Positions 1 through 6,588 of a stretch of 6,588 bases of DNA are shown one piece after another. Positions within the stretch are counted from its first letter, which is position 1. Each line of letters opens with the position of its first letter. The notes under the pieces were generated by a model that saw only the letters and a list, made by a program, of their open reading frames with translations, made no database searches and was not told the DNA's origin. Source of the DNA: Enterococcaceae bacterium (lineage in GTDB: Bacteria > Bacillota > Bacilli > Lactobacillales > Catellicoccaceae); the NCBI GenBank assembly GCA_030150665.1, contig JASLFJ010000044.1, forward strand, positions 1-6,588, read 5' to 3'. The translations under genes were made by a program, and so were the position numbers.

Positions 1-630
1 CTGATTGGTATTTTAGCCCTTGTGTTGCCACCTAGCCGTTGGTTTTTCTTTATGCCAAAGACAACCACTAATTTTACTTTATTTTATATTGTTGTTCTTG
101 CATTTTTTATTGGGACGATTTTATCAAAGTACAAACTCAATATTGAACAAATTGCCTTTCCTGTTCTTGTTACACTTTATATTGGCTTTGGCTTTCAAAA
201 CCTTGTTGCTGCTAGATCCCAAGGCTTAGTTGTACTTTTTTATGCACTGTTAATTGTTTGGTCGACAGATATTGGTGCTTACTTTATAGGGAAAAAATAT
301 GGTAAAAATCATCTTGCACCAAGTATCTCCCCAAATAAAACTATAGAGGGATCTTTAGGAGGCATTATTTCAGCAGTTGTTGTTTCGTTCATTTATTTAT
401 TGATTTTTTCAGCCAAAACAAATTTTAATCATTCTTTATTTACAATGTTATTATTTAGTATTATTTTTTCAATTGTCGGTCAAATTGGAGATTTAGTAGA
501 ATCTAGTTATAAACGTTTTTATCATGTGAAAGATTCTGGAAATATTTTACCAGGACATGGGGGTATTTTAGATCGTTTTGATAGTTTATTATTTGTTTTT
601 CCATTGATGCATATTTTAGGATTATTTTAA
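1..630 (+). CDS. cdsA: Phosphatidate cytidylyltransferase (CDP-diglyceride synthase), 3' part
   Basis: CdsA is an integral membrane enzyme that makes CDP-diacylglycerol from CTP and phosphatidic acid, the branch point of phospholipid synthesis. The frame is open from base 1 and ends at TAA 628-630. This gives 209 residues, so about 50-60 N-terminal residues lie left of the window (family length about 260-270); the in-frame GTG at 22 is not the real start. The family signature is encoded at about 502-582: SSYKR, then VKDSGN, then LPGHGGILDRFD, with the lysine, aspartates and histidine expected for metal and substrate binding. Upstream, the conserved TDIGAYFIGKKYGK segment and the SPNKTIEGSLGG segment (about 265-365) also fit CdsA. 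The remainder is several hydrophobic membrane helices. The one departure from the classic signature is tyrosine at a position usually aliphatic or phenylalanine. The next gene, dxr, starts 36 bases downstream, which suggests one operon. Confidence 0.95.
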   Translation: MIGILALVLPPSRWFFFMPKTTTNFTLFYIVVLAFFIGTILSKYKLNIEQIAFPVLVTLYIGFGFQNLVAARSQGLVVLFYALLIVWSTDIGAYFIGKKYGKNHLAPSISPNKTIEGSLGGIISAVVVSFIYLLIFSAKTNFNHSLFTMLLFSIIFSIVGQIGDLVESSYKRFYHVKDSGNILPGHGGILDRFDSLLFVFPLMHILGLF

Positions 631-666
631 CGATTATAAACTAACGATAAGAGAGGATCATTATTT

Positions 667-1824
667 ATGACACGTAAAAAAGTAGCTATTTTAGGAGCTA
701 CAGGATCTATCGGTACTAATACTTTAGAGATTATAAGACAACATCCTGATCACTTTGAATTAGTGGCCTTTAGTTTTTATCAAAATAAAGCAGCTGCAGA
801 ACGCATTATTCATGAATTTAAACCTAAATATGTTGCTGTCAATCATGAACATATACCTCGTTTTGAAAGTCAAGATGATTTTTGTTTATTAACAGGAATA
901 GAAGGGCTTCAAACTATAGCAAGTTTAGATGAAGTTGATATTGTTATTATTGCTATTATGGGTAGTATTGCTATTTATCCTACATTAGCTGCTATTCAAG
1001 CGAAAAAACATATTGGTTTAGCCAATAAAGAGACGCTGGTTATGGCTGGAGAGTTTATTATGGATGCCATTCGCACTTATGATGCTTTAGTTATTCCTAT
1101 TGATAGTGAACATTCTGCTATTTATCAATGTTTACAAGGAAGATACCGTGATGAAGTTAAAAAGTTATGGTTAACAGCTTCTGGAGGAGCATTAAGAGAC
1201 TTTCCAAGAGAGGCATTAAAAGACGTTACATTAGCACAAGTGCTAAAACATCCGAATTGGTCTATGGGAGCAAAAATTACTGTAGATTCAGCAACAATGA
1301 TGAATAAAGGTTTAGAAGTTATTGAAGCAAGATGGCTATTTGATCGTGACTATGACTCTATTGATGTCTTATTACATAAAGAAAGTATTGTGCATTCTTT
1401 TATTGAATGTGTTGATGGGACTTATTTGGCACAATTAGGTCCTCATGATATGAAACAACCCATTCAATATGCTATGACTTATCCGATGCGACTAAGCAAC
1501 AAAGAAACATCGTCATTTCAGTTATGGGAACACAGTCTCCATTTTGAACCGGTATCTACAACACGTTTTCCGCTACTTCAAATGGCTTATGATGTAGGGA
1601 AAAAAGGTGGTGGCTGGCCTACTGTATTTAATGCTGCAAATGAAGTACTTGTTGCTGCATTTTTAAATCAAAAGATTCAATTTTTATCTATTGAAGCATA
1701 TTTATCTTGGGTTTTAGAACATATTGATATTCCTAAAACATATGACTTAGAAACTTTATTTTATATTGATCAATATACACGTGAATTTACTAAGGAACAA
1801 TTAAGGAGAGGGTTATTTGATTAA
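667..1824 (+). CDS. dxr: 1-deoxy-D-xylulose 5-phosphate reductoisomerase
   Basis: Dxr converts 1-deoxy-D-xylulose 5-phosphate to 2-C-methyl-D-erythritol 4-phosphate with NADPH and a divalent metal, the committed step of the MEP isoprenoid pathway; it is cytosolic and the target of fosmidomycin. The protein is 385 residues, a normal length. The NADPH-binding glycine loop GATGSIG is at residues 10-16 and LANKETLVMAG at 118-128. By comparison with the E. coli enzyme, the metal ligands are D146 and E148 (in PIDSEHSA) and E217 (in MNKGLE). Substrate-contacting segments are ASGG at 171-174, HPNWSMG at 195-201 and N213-K214. LGPHDMKQPIQYA near 257-269 and FNAANE near 321-326 are further family blocks. 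The ATG at 667 is preceded by GAGAGG at 651-656 and puts the glycine loop at the expected place. The gene sits between cdsA and rseP as in Bacillus, and its 3' end overlaps rseP by 8 bases. All key residues are present, so the enzyme should be active. Confidence 0.97.
   Translation: MTRKKVAILGATGSIGTNTLEIIRQHPDHFELVAFSFYQNKAAAERIIHEFKPKYVAVNHEHIPRFESQDDFCLLTGIEGLQTIASLDEVDIVIIAIMGSIAIYPTLAAIQAKKHIGLANKETLVMAGEFIMDAIRTYDALVIPIDSEHSAIYQCLQGRYRDEVKKLWLTASGGALRDFPREALKDVTLAQVLKHPNWSMGAKITVDSATMMNKGLEVIEARWLFDRDYDSIDVLLHKESIVHSFIECVDGTYLAQLGPHDMKQPIQYAMTYPMRLSNKETSSFQLWEHSLHFEPVSTTRFPLLQMAYDVGKKGGGWPTVFNAANEVLVAAFLNQKIQFLSIEAYLSWVLEHIDIPKTYDLETLFYIDQYTREFTKEQLRRGLFD
1803..1811 (+). promoter_or_regulatory. 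Ribosome binding site that supports the TTG start of rseP
   Basis: AAGGAGAGG lies inside the last codons of dxr, with its AAGGAG core ending 8 bases before the TTG at 1817. It is the strong Shine-Dalgarno sequence that makes the TTG credible as the rseP start. The next in-frame ATG is codon 41, which would remove the HEFGH active site. Confidence 0.8.
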
Positions 1825-3136
1825 AACAATTATTACATTTATTTTTGTTTTTGGTGTTATTGTATTAGTTCATGAATTTGGCCACTATTATTTCGCAAAA
1901 AAATCAGGCATTTTAGTTAGAGAATTTGCTATTGGTATGGGTCCTAAATTGATTGCTACACGAAAAAACGGAACTGCTTATACGATTCGACTGTTACCCA
2001 TCGGTGGATATGTACGGATGGCGGGTGCTGGAGATGATGATACGGTACTGGTTCCAGGACAATCTGTAGGTCTTGTGTTGACTGATGAAGGTCTTGTTAA
2101 AAAAATTAATACAAGCAAAAAAGTAAATTTAATTCATGCACTTCCTTTAGAAGTAACACAAGCAGACTTAGAAAAAGAGTTATTCATAGAAGGATACACC
2201 TTTGATGGAAGTGGCGAGCAGATGTTAAAGCGTTTTGATGTGCTTCATGATGCTACTATTATTGAAGAAAATGGTGTGGAAATTCAAATCGCCCCACTTG
2301 ATGTTCAATTTCAATCAGCCTCCTTAAAAGATCGTATGTTGACGAATTTTGCAGGACCTTTAAATAATTTTATTTTAGCTATTTTACTCTTTATTCTTAT
2401 TGCTTTTTTACAAGGTGGGAAACCCGTTGTTGAACAAGGACTGCCTGTTTCCACTAATGAAATCAGTTTTGTAGAACCAGATAGTCCTGCTGCAAAGTCA
2501 GGAATTCATGCAGGAGATTATTTAGTTGCTGTTGATGAACAACCGATGCAAAATCCTCAAAAACTGGCAGAAGTGTTACAAAAAAAGGAAGGTGCGCCAG
2601 TTAAATTGACCCTGAAAAATAAAGAAGGTAAGGAAAAAAATGTTACCGTCACCCCTAAAAAAGAGGTGATTGAAACAGAAGATACACAACAAGATATATG
2701 GAGAATTGGTATTGCTTATGCGCCAAAAATTCAAAAGTTATCTTTTTTTGGGAAAATAGGATATGGCTTACAAGCATTTCTTAGTGCATCCACTGCAATT
2801 ATTGTTGCTTTAAAAGGATTAATTACAGGATTTAGTTTAAATAAATTAGGAGGTCCTGTAATGATCTTTGAAGTGTCATCTCAAGTTGCCCAGCAAGGAT
2901 TTATTACTGTGCTTTCATTTATGGGACTTTTAAGTGTTAACTTAGGTATTATGAATTTATTACCGATTCCTGCTTTAGATGGTGGGAAATTAGTGCTTAA
3001 TATCATTGAAGGAGTTCGTGGCAAGCCCTTGAGTGAAGATAAAGAAGGCATCATTACATTAATTGGATTTGCGATACTTATGGTATTAATGATTCTTGTG
3101 ACATGGAATGATATCCAACGATTTTTAATGAAATAA
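1817..3136 (+). CDS. rseP: RseP/RasP/Eep-type site-2 intramembrane zinc metalloprotease
   Basis: This is a site-2 protease family enzyme that cuts transmembrane segments within the bilayer; relatives process anti-sigma factors and signal-peptide remnants (B. subtilis RasP, enterococcal Eep). It has 439 residues. The first membrane helix (about 4-24) carries the zinc motif HEFGH at 19-23, with E20 catalytic. The membrane re-entrant region TIRLLPIGGYVRMAG is at 56-70. A soluble stretch of about 95 residues (71-165) precedes the second helix near 183-199. A single PDZ domain spans about 205-280, with SPAAKSGIHAGDYLVAVD at 223-240. The third zinc ligand is D388 in LLPIPALDGGK (381-391), and a last helix covers about 411-429. 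It starts at TTG and overlaps dxr by 8 bases, so translation is probably coupled. The long soluble insert and the C-terminal VTWNDIQRF recall enterococcal Eep, judged from memory rather than by alignment. The enzyme appears complete; its substrates cannot be read from this window. Confidence 0.95.
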   Translation: MIKTIITFIFVFGVIVLVHEFGHYYFAKKSGILVREFAIGMGPKLIATRKNGTAYTIRLLPIGGYVRMAGAGDDDTVLVPGQSVGLVLTDEGLVKKINTSKKVNLIHALPLEVTQADLEKELFIEGYTFDGSGEQMLKRFDVLHDATIIEENGVEIQIAPLDVQFQSASLKDRMLTNFAGPLNNFILAILLFILIAFLQGGKPVVEQGLPVSTNEISFVEPDSPAAKSGIHAGDYLVAVDEQPMQNPQKLAEVLQKKEGAPVKLTLKNKEGKEKNVTVTPKKEVIETEDTQQDIWRIGIAYAPKIQKLSFFGKIGYGLQAFLSASTAIIVALKGLITGFSLNKLGGPVMIFEVSSQVAQQGFITVLSFMGLLSVNLGIMNLLPIPALDGGKLVLNIIEGVRGKPLSEDKEGIITLIGFAILMVLMILVTWNDIQRFLMK

Positions 3137-3168
3137 AGATTAATCCCCTAAAAATCTCTATTTTAAGT

Positions 3169-3174
3169 TATAAT
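3169..3174 (+). promoter_or_regulatory. Possible -10 element of a proS promoter
   Basis: A perfect TATAAT hexamer lies in the rseP-proS gap, about 90 bases before the proS start. No TTGACA-like -35 is visible 15-19 bases upstream (that area reads CCCCTAAAA), and there is no TG extension before the hexamer. If it is used, transcription would start near 3181 and leave a leader of roughly 84 bases. In DNA this AT-rich a consensus -10 can arise by chance, so the call is tentative. No terminator separates it from rseP, so read-through from the upstream operon is also possible. Confidence 0.35.
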
Positions 3175-3184
3175 AGACTTACTC

Positions 3185-3210
3185 ATCATTTATGAACCTA
3201 TCATTATGAT
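3185..3210 (+). repeat. Pair of near-palindromic ATCATT(T)ATGA elements
   Basis: ATCATTTATGA (3185-3195) and ATCATTATGAT (3200-3210) are near-identical direct repeats starting 15 bases apart. The second is a perfect inverted repeat (ATCAT, T, ATGAT), and the first contains TCAT-TT-ATGA. They lie just after the candidate -10, near the predicted transcription start, where an operator could sit. The arms are short and AT-rich, so chance is a real alternative. I do not recognise a known regulator site. Confidence 0.3.
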
Positions 3211-3246
3211 TTTAAAAGATAAAATTTAAAAGATAAAAAGATAAAA
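3211..3246 (+). repeat. 14-bp tandem duplication with a partial third copy
   Basis: TTTAAAAGATAAAA occurs exactly at 3211-3224 and again at 3225-3238, followed by AGATAAAA (3239-3246), which matches the last eight bases of the unit. The array runs directly into the A-rich track and GGAG of the proS ribosome binding site. It lies wholly in the untranslated leader. Such an array is a plausible slippage site, and the unstructured A-rich RNA could help ribosome loading; both are inferences. Confidence 0.85.
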
Positions 3247-3254
3247 AAAAGGAG
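3247..3254 (+). promoter_or_regulatory. Ribosome binding site that decides the proS start
   Basis: AAAAGGAG ends 10 bases before the ATG at 3265 and only 4 bases before an in-frame TTG at 3259. The spacing favours the ATG, and the resulting N-terminus, MKQSHLLIPTLRE, matches the usual bacterial ProS start. The TTG would add just two residues. Confidence 0.8.
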
Positions 3255-3264
3255 TTTATTGGTT

Positions 3265-4983
3265 ATGAAACAATCACATCTATTAATTCCAACATTAAGA
3301 GAAATGCCAAATGAAGCTGAGGCATTAAGTCATCAGTTATTATTACGTGCAGGTTATGTAAGACAAGTTGCAAGTGGTGTATATACTTATCTACCTCTAG
3401 CAACACGTGTGCTACATAAAATAGAACACATATTAAGAGAAGAGTTTGAAAAGATTAATGCAATTGAGATGTTAATGCCTGCTTTACTTCCTGCGGATTT
3501 ATGGAAAGAATCAGGAAGATATGATACCTATGGACCTAATTTAATGACACTTTCAGATCGCAACCAACGTGATTATTTATTAGCACCCACTCATGAAGAA
3601 GTCTTTACAGAACTGATTCGAGAAACAGTGACTTCTTATAAAAAACTTCCATTATCTTTGTATCAAATCCAAACAAAATATCGTGATGAAAAACGTCCAC
3701 GATTTGGTTTATTGCGTGGTCGAGAATTTATTATGAAAGATGGTTATTCATTCCATGATACTGAAGAAAGTCTAGATAAGACTTATCAAGATTTCGAGCA
3801 TGCTTATCGTGAGATTTTTAAACGTTGTGGTTTGAATTTTCAAGTGATTATTGGCGATAGTGGTGCTATGGGGGGTAGTGATTCTAAAGAATTTATGGCT
3901 ATTGCAGATATTGGTGAAGATACGATTTGTTATGTGGCAGATGGATCTTATGCAGCCAATTTAGAAATGGCTAAAAGTTATTATGAACCTAGTGAAAAGA
4001 CAGAAACACCACTTGAATTAGAAAAAGTGAGCACGCCAAATGTAGTGACTATTGATGATGTATGTGCGTTCTTTAATCTTCCTGCACAAAAAACGATCAA
4101 ATCTATTTTATTTATTGCCGATCAAAAACCAGTACTTGTACTAGTTCGTGGAGATCATCAAGTTAATGAAGTAAAAGTAAAAAATTATTTAGGAGCCGAT
4201 ATTTTAGAGCCTGCAACAGAAGAAGAAATAGCCCGTTATTTAAATACAACAATGGGTTCTATTGGTCCTATTGAGATTTCAGAATCTATATCAATCTTAG
4301 CTGATTTATCGGTTCAAGATGTAGAAAATGGCATCGTTGGGGCTAATGAAACAGATTATCACTATCAAAATGTAAATCCAAATCGTGATTTTAATCATGT
4401 CACTTATGCTGACTTACGCTTAGCAATACCTGGTGACCTAGCTCCAGATGGTGTTCAAGAATTACAATTCACTAAAGGAATTGAAATTGGGCATATCTTT
4501 AAATTAGGAACACGTTACAGTGAAAGTATGCATGCTTATGTGCTTAATGATTCAGGACGAGAAATTCCTGTCATTATGGGATGTTATGGTATTGGTGTTA
4601 GTCGTTTGCTTTCTGCAATGGTTGAACAACATGCTGATGATAAAGGGATTAATTGGCCTAAAGGGATTGCACCTTATGATATTCATATTTTGCCAATGAA
4701 TGTTAAAGATGAAACACAGATGGTGCTTACCGATGAATTAGAACAACTCTTAACATTTGAACATTATGATGTTTTAGTCGATGATCGTAAAGAACGTCCT
4801 GGTGTTAAATTTAAAGATAGCGAACTCATTGGAATTCCACTACAAATTATTGTAGGTAAAAAAGCTGCAGACAAAATAGTAGAACTGAAATTAAGAAAAA
4901 CAGGAGAAAGTATTGAAGTTCATCAAGATCAATTACTCGATTCTATTACTATTTTAATGGAAAAATTAGATTCATTCGCTTAA
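3265..4983 (+). CDS. proS: Prolyl-tRNA synthetase, bacterial type with editing domain
   Basis: ProS is the cytosolic class II synthetase that charges tRNA-Pro with proline. From the ATG at 3265 it has 572 residues, the standard length of the bacterial form. Motif 1 lies around 38-53 (GVYTYLPLATRVL). The proline-recognition TxE is T109-E111. Motif 2 runs from about 133 to 163, with R140 and the block RGREFIMKDGYSF at 151-163. The inserted YbaK-like editing domain, which hydrolyses Ala-tRNA-Pro, occupies about 230-395. It keeps the lysine at 279 (QKTIKS) that corresponds to K279 of the E. coli enzyme, and RGDHQVNEVKV at 295-305. Motif 3 is GCYGIGVSRLL at 439-449, with R447. The anticodon-binding domain follows from about 470. 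No T-box leader is visible in the 128-base gap upstream: it is short and lacks the TGGNACCGCG-type element. A terminator follows, then polC. Nothing is missing or broken. Confidence 0.98.
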   Translation: MKQSHLLIPTLREMPNEAEALSHQLLLRAGYVRQVASGVYTYLPLATRVLHKIEHILREEFEKINAIEMLMPALLPADLWKESGRYDTYGPNLMTLSDRNQRDYLLAPTHEEVFTELIRETVTSYKKLPLSLYQIQTKYRDEKRPRFGLLRGREFIMKDGYSFHDTEESLDKTYQDFEHAYREIFKRCGLNFQVIIGDSGAMGGSDSKEFMAIADIGEDTICYVADGSYAANLEMAKSYYEPSEKTETPLELEKVSTPNVVTIDDVCAFFNLPAQKTIKSILFIADQKPVLVLVRGDHQVNEVKVKNYLGADILEPATEEEIARYLNTTMGSIGPIEISESISILADLSVQDVENGIVGANETDYHYQNVNPNRDFNHVTYADLRLAIPGDLAPDGVQELQFTKGIEIGHIFKLGTRYSESMHAYVLNDSGREIPVIMGCYGIGVSRLLSAMVEQHADDKGINWPKGIAPYDIHILPMNVKDETQMVLTDELEQLLTFEHYDVLVDDRKERPGVKFKDSELIGIPLQIIVGKKAADKIVELKLRKTGESIEVHQDQLLDSITILMEKLDSFA

Positions 4984-5014
4984 TTGTATATTTATATTGA
5001 TGTTTTTTAGAGGT

Positions 5015-5052
5015 AAAGGCATTTTGCTCATTAAGCAAAGGCCTTTTTCTTT
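5015..5052 (+). terminator. Intrinsic terminator between proS and polC
   Basis: The outer stem AAAGGC (5015-5020) pairs with GCCTTT (5041-5046), and the inner stem TTTGCT (5023-5028) with AGCAAA (5034-5039) around the loop CATTA. A small AT/G internal bulge separates the two stems. A T-rich tract, TTTTTCTTT (5044-5052), follows. It begins 31 bases after the proS stop, and the polC start is 17 bases beyond the tract. It probably ends much of the upstream transcription, though read-through into polC is likely because there is almost no room for a promoter in between. Confidence 0.85.
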
Positions 5053-5055
5053 ATG

Positions 5056-5064
5056 AAAAGGGGG
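5056..5064 (+). promoter_or_regulatory. Ribosome binding site of polC, directly after the terminator
   Basis: AAAAGGGGG ends five bases before the ATG at 5070 and begins three bases after the terminator T-tract. It is purine-rich but not a perfect AGGAGG, and the spacing is rather short, so initiation may be moderate. Confidence 0.65.
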
Positions 5065-5069
5065 CTCTT

Positions 5070-6588
5070 ATGGAACTTAATGATTTTGAACGTTATCAGC
5101 ATTTATTAACACATATCAATTTACCAGAAACAGCTTTAGCGCAATATCCTGAATTAACAACAGGGCAAATCAAAAAAGTGGATGTATTTCCAGAAGAAGA
5201 ACAGTGGCATATTTATTTATCTTTTTCTAAACCAATCTCTATTTATGCGTATGATTTATTATTAAAACAATTAAGTTATACATTTGAACCCATAGCTCAT
5301 ATTTCTTTAATGATTCATACTGATGATCTTTCAGAGCATCTGTTATATTTTCAAGATTATTGGAAATGGATACTCCATAATCCTAAATTACATAGTCATT
5401 ATTTATTTTTAAAAACACTAAGCCAATGTCCTTGGGAAATTAAAGATCAACATTTAATTTTTTATGTTCCAATTCCTTCTTTAGTAACACAAGCTTTTAA
5501 TCATAACTGGTCAGGACAACTTCAACAATTATTTGCTCAATTTAGTTTTTTCTTTTCTAAAATATCCTTTGAATTAAAAGAAGTGCATGAAATAGAATAT
5601 AATAAACCCATTGATGAGATTCCCTTAAAATCAAAAAATACTAATAAAGGGAGCACATCTCCGCCATCCCCTAAAAAAAATCGTCAACAAGATGTTATTT
5701 TTGGTAAAAAATTATCACAAACAGAACCCACTGTATTGATGAGCGATATTCAAGAAGAAGAGCGTAGTATTGCTATAGAAGGTAGTATTTTTGATATTGA
5801 AATAAGATCATTAAAATCCGGAAGAAAACTGTTGTTACTAAAAATAACGGACTATACATCATCATTTTTATTAAAGAAATTTTTAACAGAACAAGAAGAA
5901 CCGGCTGTTTTAGAACTTCAAAAAGGAATGTGGGTTAAAGCACGAGGAAGTATTCAAGAAGATAACTTTTTACAAGATTTAATTATGAATGTACATGATC
6001 TTGTAAAAGTATCTCGAAAAAAGCGCATCGATGATTATAGTGATGATCCATATCAAAAACGGATTGAATTACACGCTCATACCAACATGAGTACTATGGA
6101 TGCTATTACGCCTGCTAAGGAGTTGATTGCTCAAGCTGCAGATTGGGGGCACCGTGCCATTGCAATTACAGATCATGAAAATGTCCAAGCATTTCCAGAA
6201 GCATATGAAGCCGCTCAAAAACATGATATTCATGTCATTTATGGATTAGAAGCGCAAGTTGTTGATGATGGTGTTCCTATTGTCTATCATCCGACTCATA
6301 TTAATCTTTCAGAAGCTACTTATATTGTTTTTGACGTAGAAACAACCGGTCTTTCCGCTGTTTATCATCAAATTATAGAACTTGCTGCAGTTAAAATGTA
6401 TAAGGGAAATATCATCGATCGATTCGAAGCATTTATTAATCCAGGACATAAACTGTCACCTGAGACGATTCAATTGACAGGAATTACTGATGATATGTTA
6501 AAAGATGCTGATTCTGAGGTAGAGGTATTAAAGCGATTTATAGAGTTTAGTACAGACAGTATTTTAGTAGCTCACAATGCAAGCTTTG
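5070..6588 (+). CDS. polC: DNA polymerase III PolC (Gram-positive type alpha subunit), 5' part
   Basis: PolC is the replicative DNA polymerase of low-GC Gram-positives, with its own 3'-5' proofreading exonuclease. The frame stays open from ATG 5070 to the window end: 506 codons of roughly 1,440. In order: an N-terminal domain (about 1-185); a polar linker with SPPSPKK (197-203); an OB-fold domain (about 210-325) with FGKK at 211-214, EGSIFDIE, the KITDYT block and KGMWVKARGS; then the PHP domain from about 331. PHP metal ligands are visible in ELHAHTNMS (H335, H337) and TDHEN (D368, H369), with YGLEAQ at 391-396. As is typical of PolC, the exonuclease is inserted in the PHP domain: Exo I is FDVETTG (D422, E424), and Exo II begins at VAHNASF (500-506), cut just before the codon expected to encode its aspartate. 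The polymerase core is outside the window. The start is supported by a purine-rich site five bases upstream and by the normal domain spacing. Confidence 0.97.
   Translation, partial: MELNDFERYQHLLTHINLPETALAQYPELTTGQIKKVDVFPEEEQWHIYLSFSKPISIYAYDLLLKQLSYTFEPIAHISLMIHTDDLSEHLLYFQDYWKWILHNPKLHSHYLFLKTLSQCPWEIKDQHLIFYVPIPSLVTQAFNHNWSGQLQQLFAQFSFFFSKISFELKEVHEIEYNKPIDEIPLKSKNTNKGSTSPPSPKKNRQQDVIFGKKLSQTEPTVLMSDIQEEERSIAIEGSIFDIEIRSLKSGRKLLLLKITDYTSSFLLKKFLTEQEEPAVLELQKGMWVKARGSIQEDNFLQDLIMNVHDLVKVSRKKRIDDYSDDPYQKRIELHAHTNMSTMDAITPAKELIAQAADWGHRAIAITDHENVQAFPEAYEAAQKHDIHVIYGLEAQVVDDGVPIVYHPTHINLSEATYIVFDVETTGLSAVYHQIIELAAVKMYKGNIIDRFEAFINPGHKLSPETIQLTGITDDMLKDADSEVEVLKRFIEFSTDSILVAHNASF

Noticed and set aside
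22..24. GTG as the start codon of cdsA
   Set aside because: The frame is open to base 1 with hydrophobic residues, and the protein would be about 60 residues too short for CdsA. The gene is simply cut by the window edge.
20..229. A 69-codon frame overlapping the start of the cdsA fragment
   Set aside because: It lies in a different frame inside the conserved cdsA sequence. Its hydrophobic translation is a by-product of the T-rich codons of a membrane protein.
631..666. Promoter for dxr suggested by TATAAA at 635-640
   Set aside because: There is no -35 at proper spacing (TTGATG at 604-609 is 25 bases away), and the 36-base gap fits an operon junction.
3137..3164. Terminator after rseP formed by AGATT and AATCT followed by TTTT
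   Set aside because: The stem is only five AT-rich pairs around an 11-base loop with a short T run, too weak to support a terminator.
3259..3261. TTG start for proS giving two extra residues
   Set aside because: It is only four bases from the Shine-Dalgarno sequence, while the ATG at 3265 has better spacing and the N-terminus typical of the family.
3137..3264. T-box riboswitch controlling proS
   Set aside because: The gap is 128 bases, and I see neither the conserved T-box antiterminator sequence nor a terminator hairpin before proS.
1..6588. A novel accessory or defence system
   Set aside because: Nearly all of the window is recognisable core housekeeping genes in a conserved order. No unexplained gene, array or mobile element is visible on either strand.

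Overview
This window is a low-GC, Gram-positive (Firmicutes, class Bacilli) housekeeping locus. All genes lie on the + strand, in the order cdsA (3' part), dxr, rseP, proS, polC (5' part). Three things point to Bacilli: the gene order, which is the conserved Bacilli arrangement; AT-rich codon use with a strong preference for TTA leucine codons; and PolC, the Gram-positive-type replicative polymerase. From memory and without an alignment, the RseP sequence looks most like the Eep proteases of enterococci and their relatives, so I favour Lactobacillales near Enterococcaceae or Carnobacteriaceae. I cannot name a species. The presence of dxr is notable, because many Lactobacillales make isoprenoids only by the mevalonate route.

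Layout. Positions 1-630 hold the C-terminal 209 residues of CDP-diglyceride synthase (CdsA). A 36-base gap with no promoter leads to dxr (667-1824), the first committed enzyme of the MEP isoprenoid pathway. rseP (1817-3136) starts at a TTG inside the end of dxr, an 8-base overlap that suggests translational coupling. A 128-base gap (3137-3264) carries a consensus -10 hexamer without a clear -35, two near-palindromic ATCATT(T)ATGA elements and an exact 14-bp tandem duplication ending at the proS ribosome binding site. proS (3265-4983) encodes a bacterial-type prolyl-tRNA synthetase with its editing domain. A good intrinsic terminator hairpin (5015-5052) follows, and polC starts only 17 bases after its T-tract, running off the right end after 506 codons.

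How the genes work together. CdsA makes CDP-diacylglycerol for phospholipids. Dxr feeds isopentenyl precursors, which among other uses supply the undecaprenyl carrier lipid for cell wall synthesis; the usual upstream neighbour, uppS, would lie left of the window. RseP is the intramembrane site-2 protease that cleaves membrane-bound regulators and signal-peptide remnants. These three form an envelope-lipid block. ProS and PolC serve translation and replication and are linked to the block by conserved gene order rather than by shared chemistry.

I found no mobile element, CRISPR array, RNA gene or unknown accessory system. The points worth a second look are dxr in an Eep-like locus, the tandem repeat and palindromes before proS, and the terminator pressed against polC.
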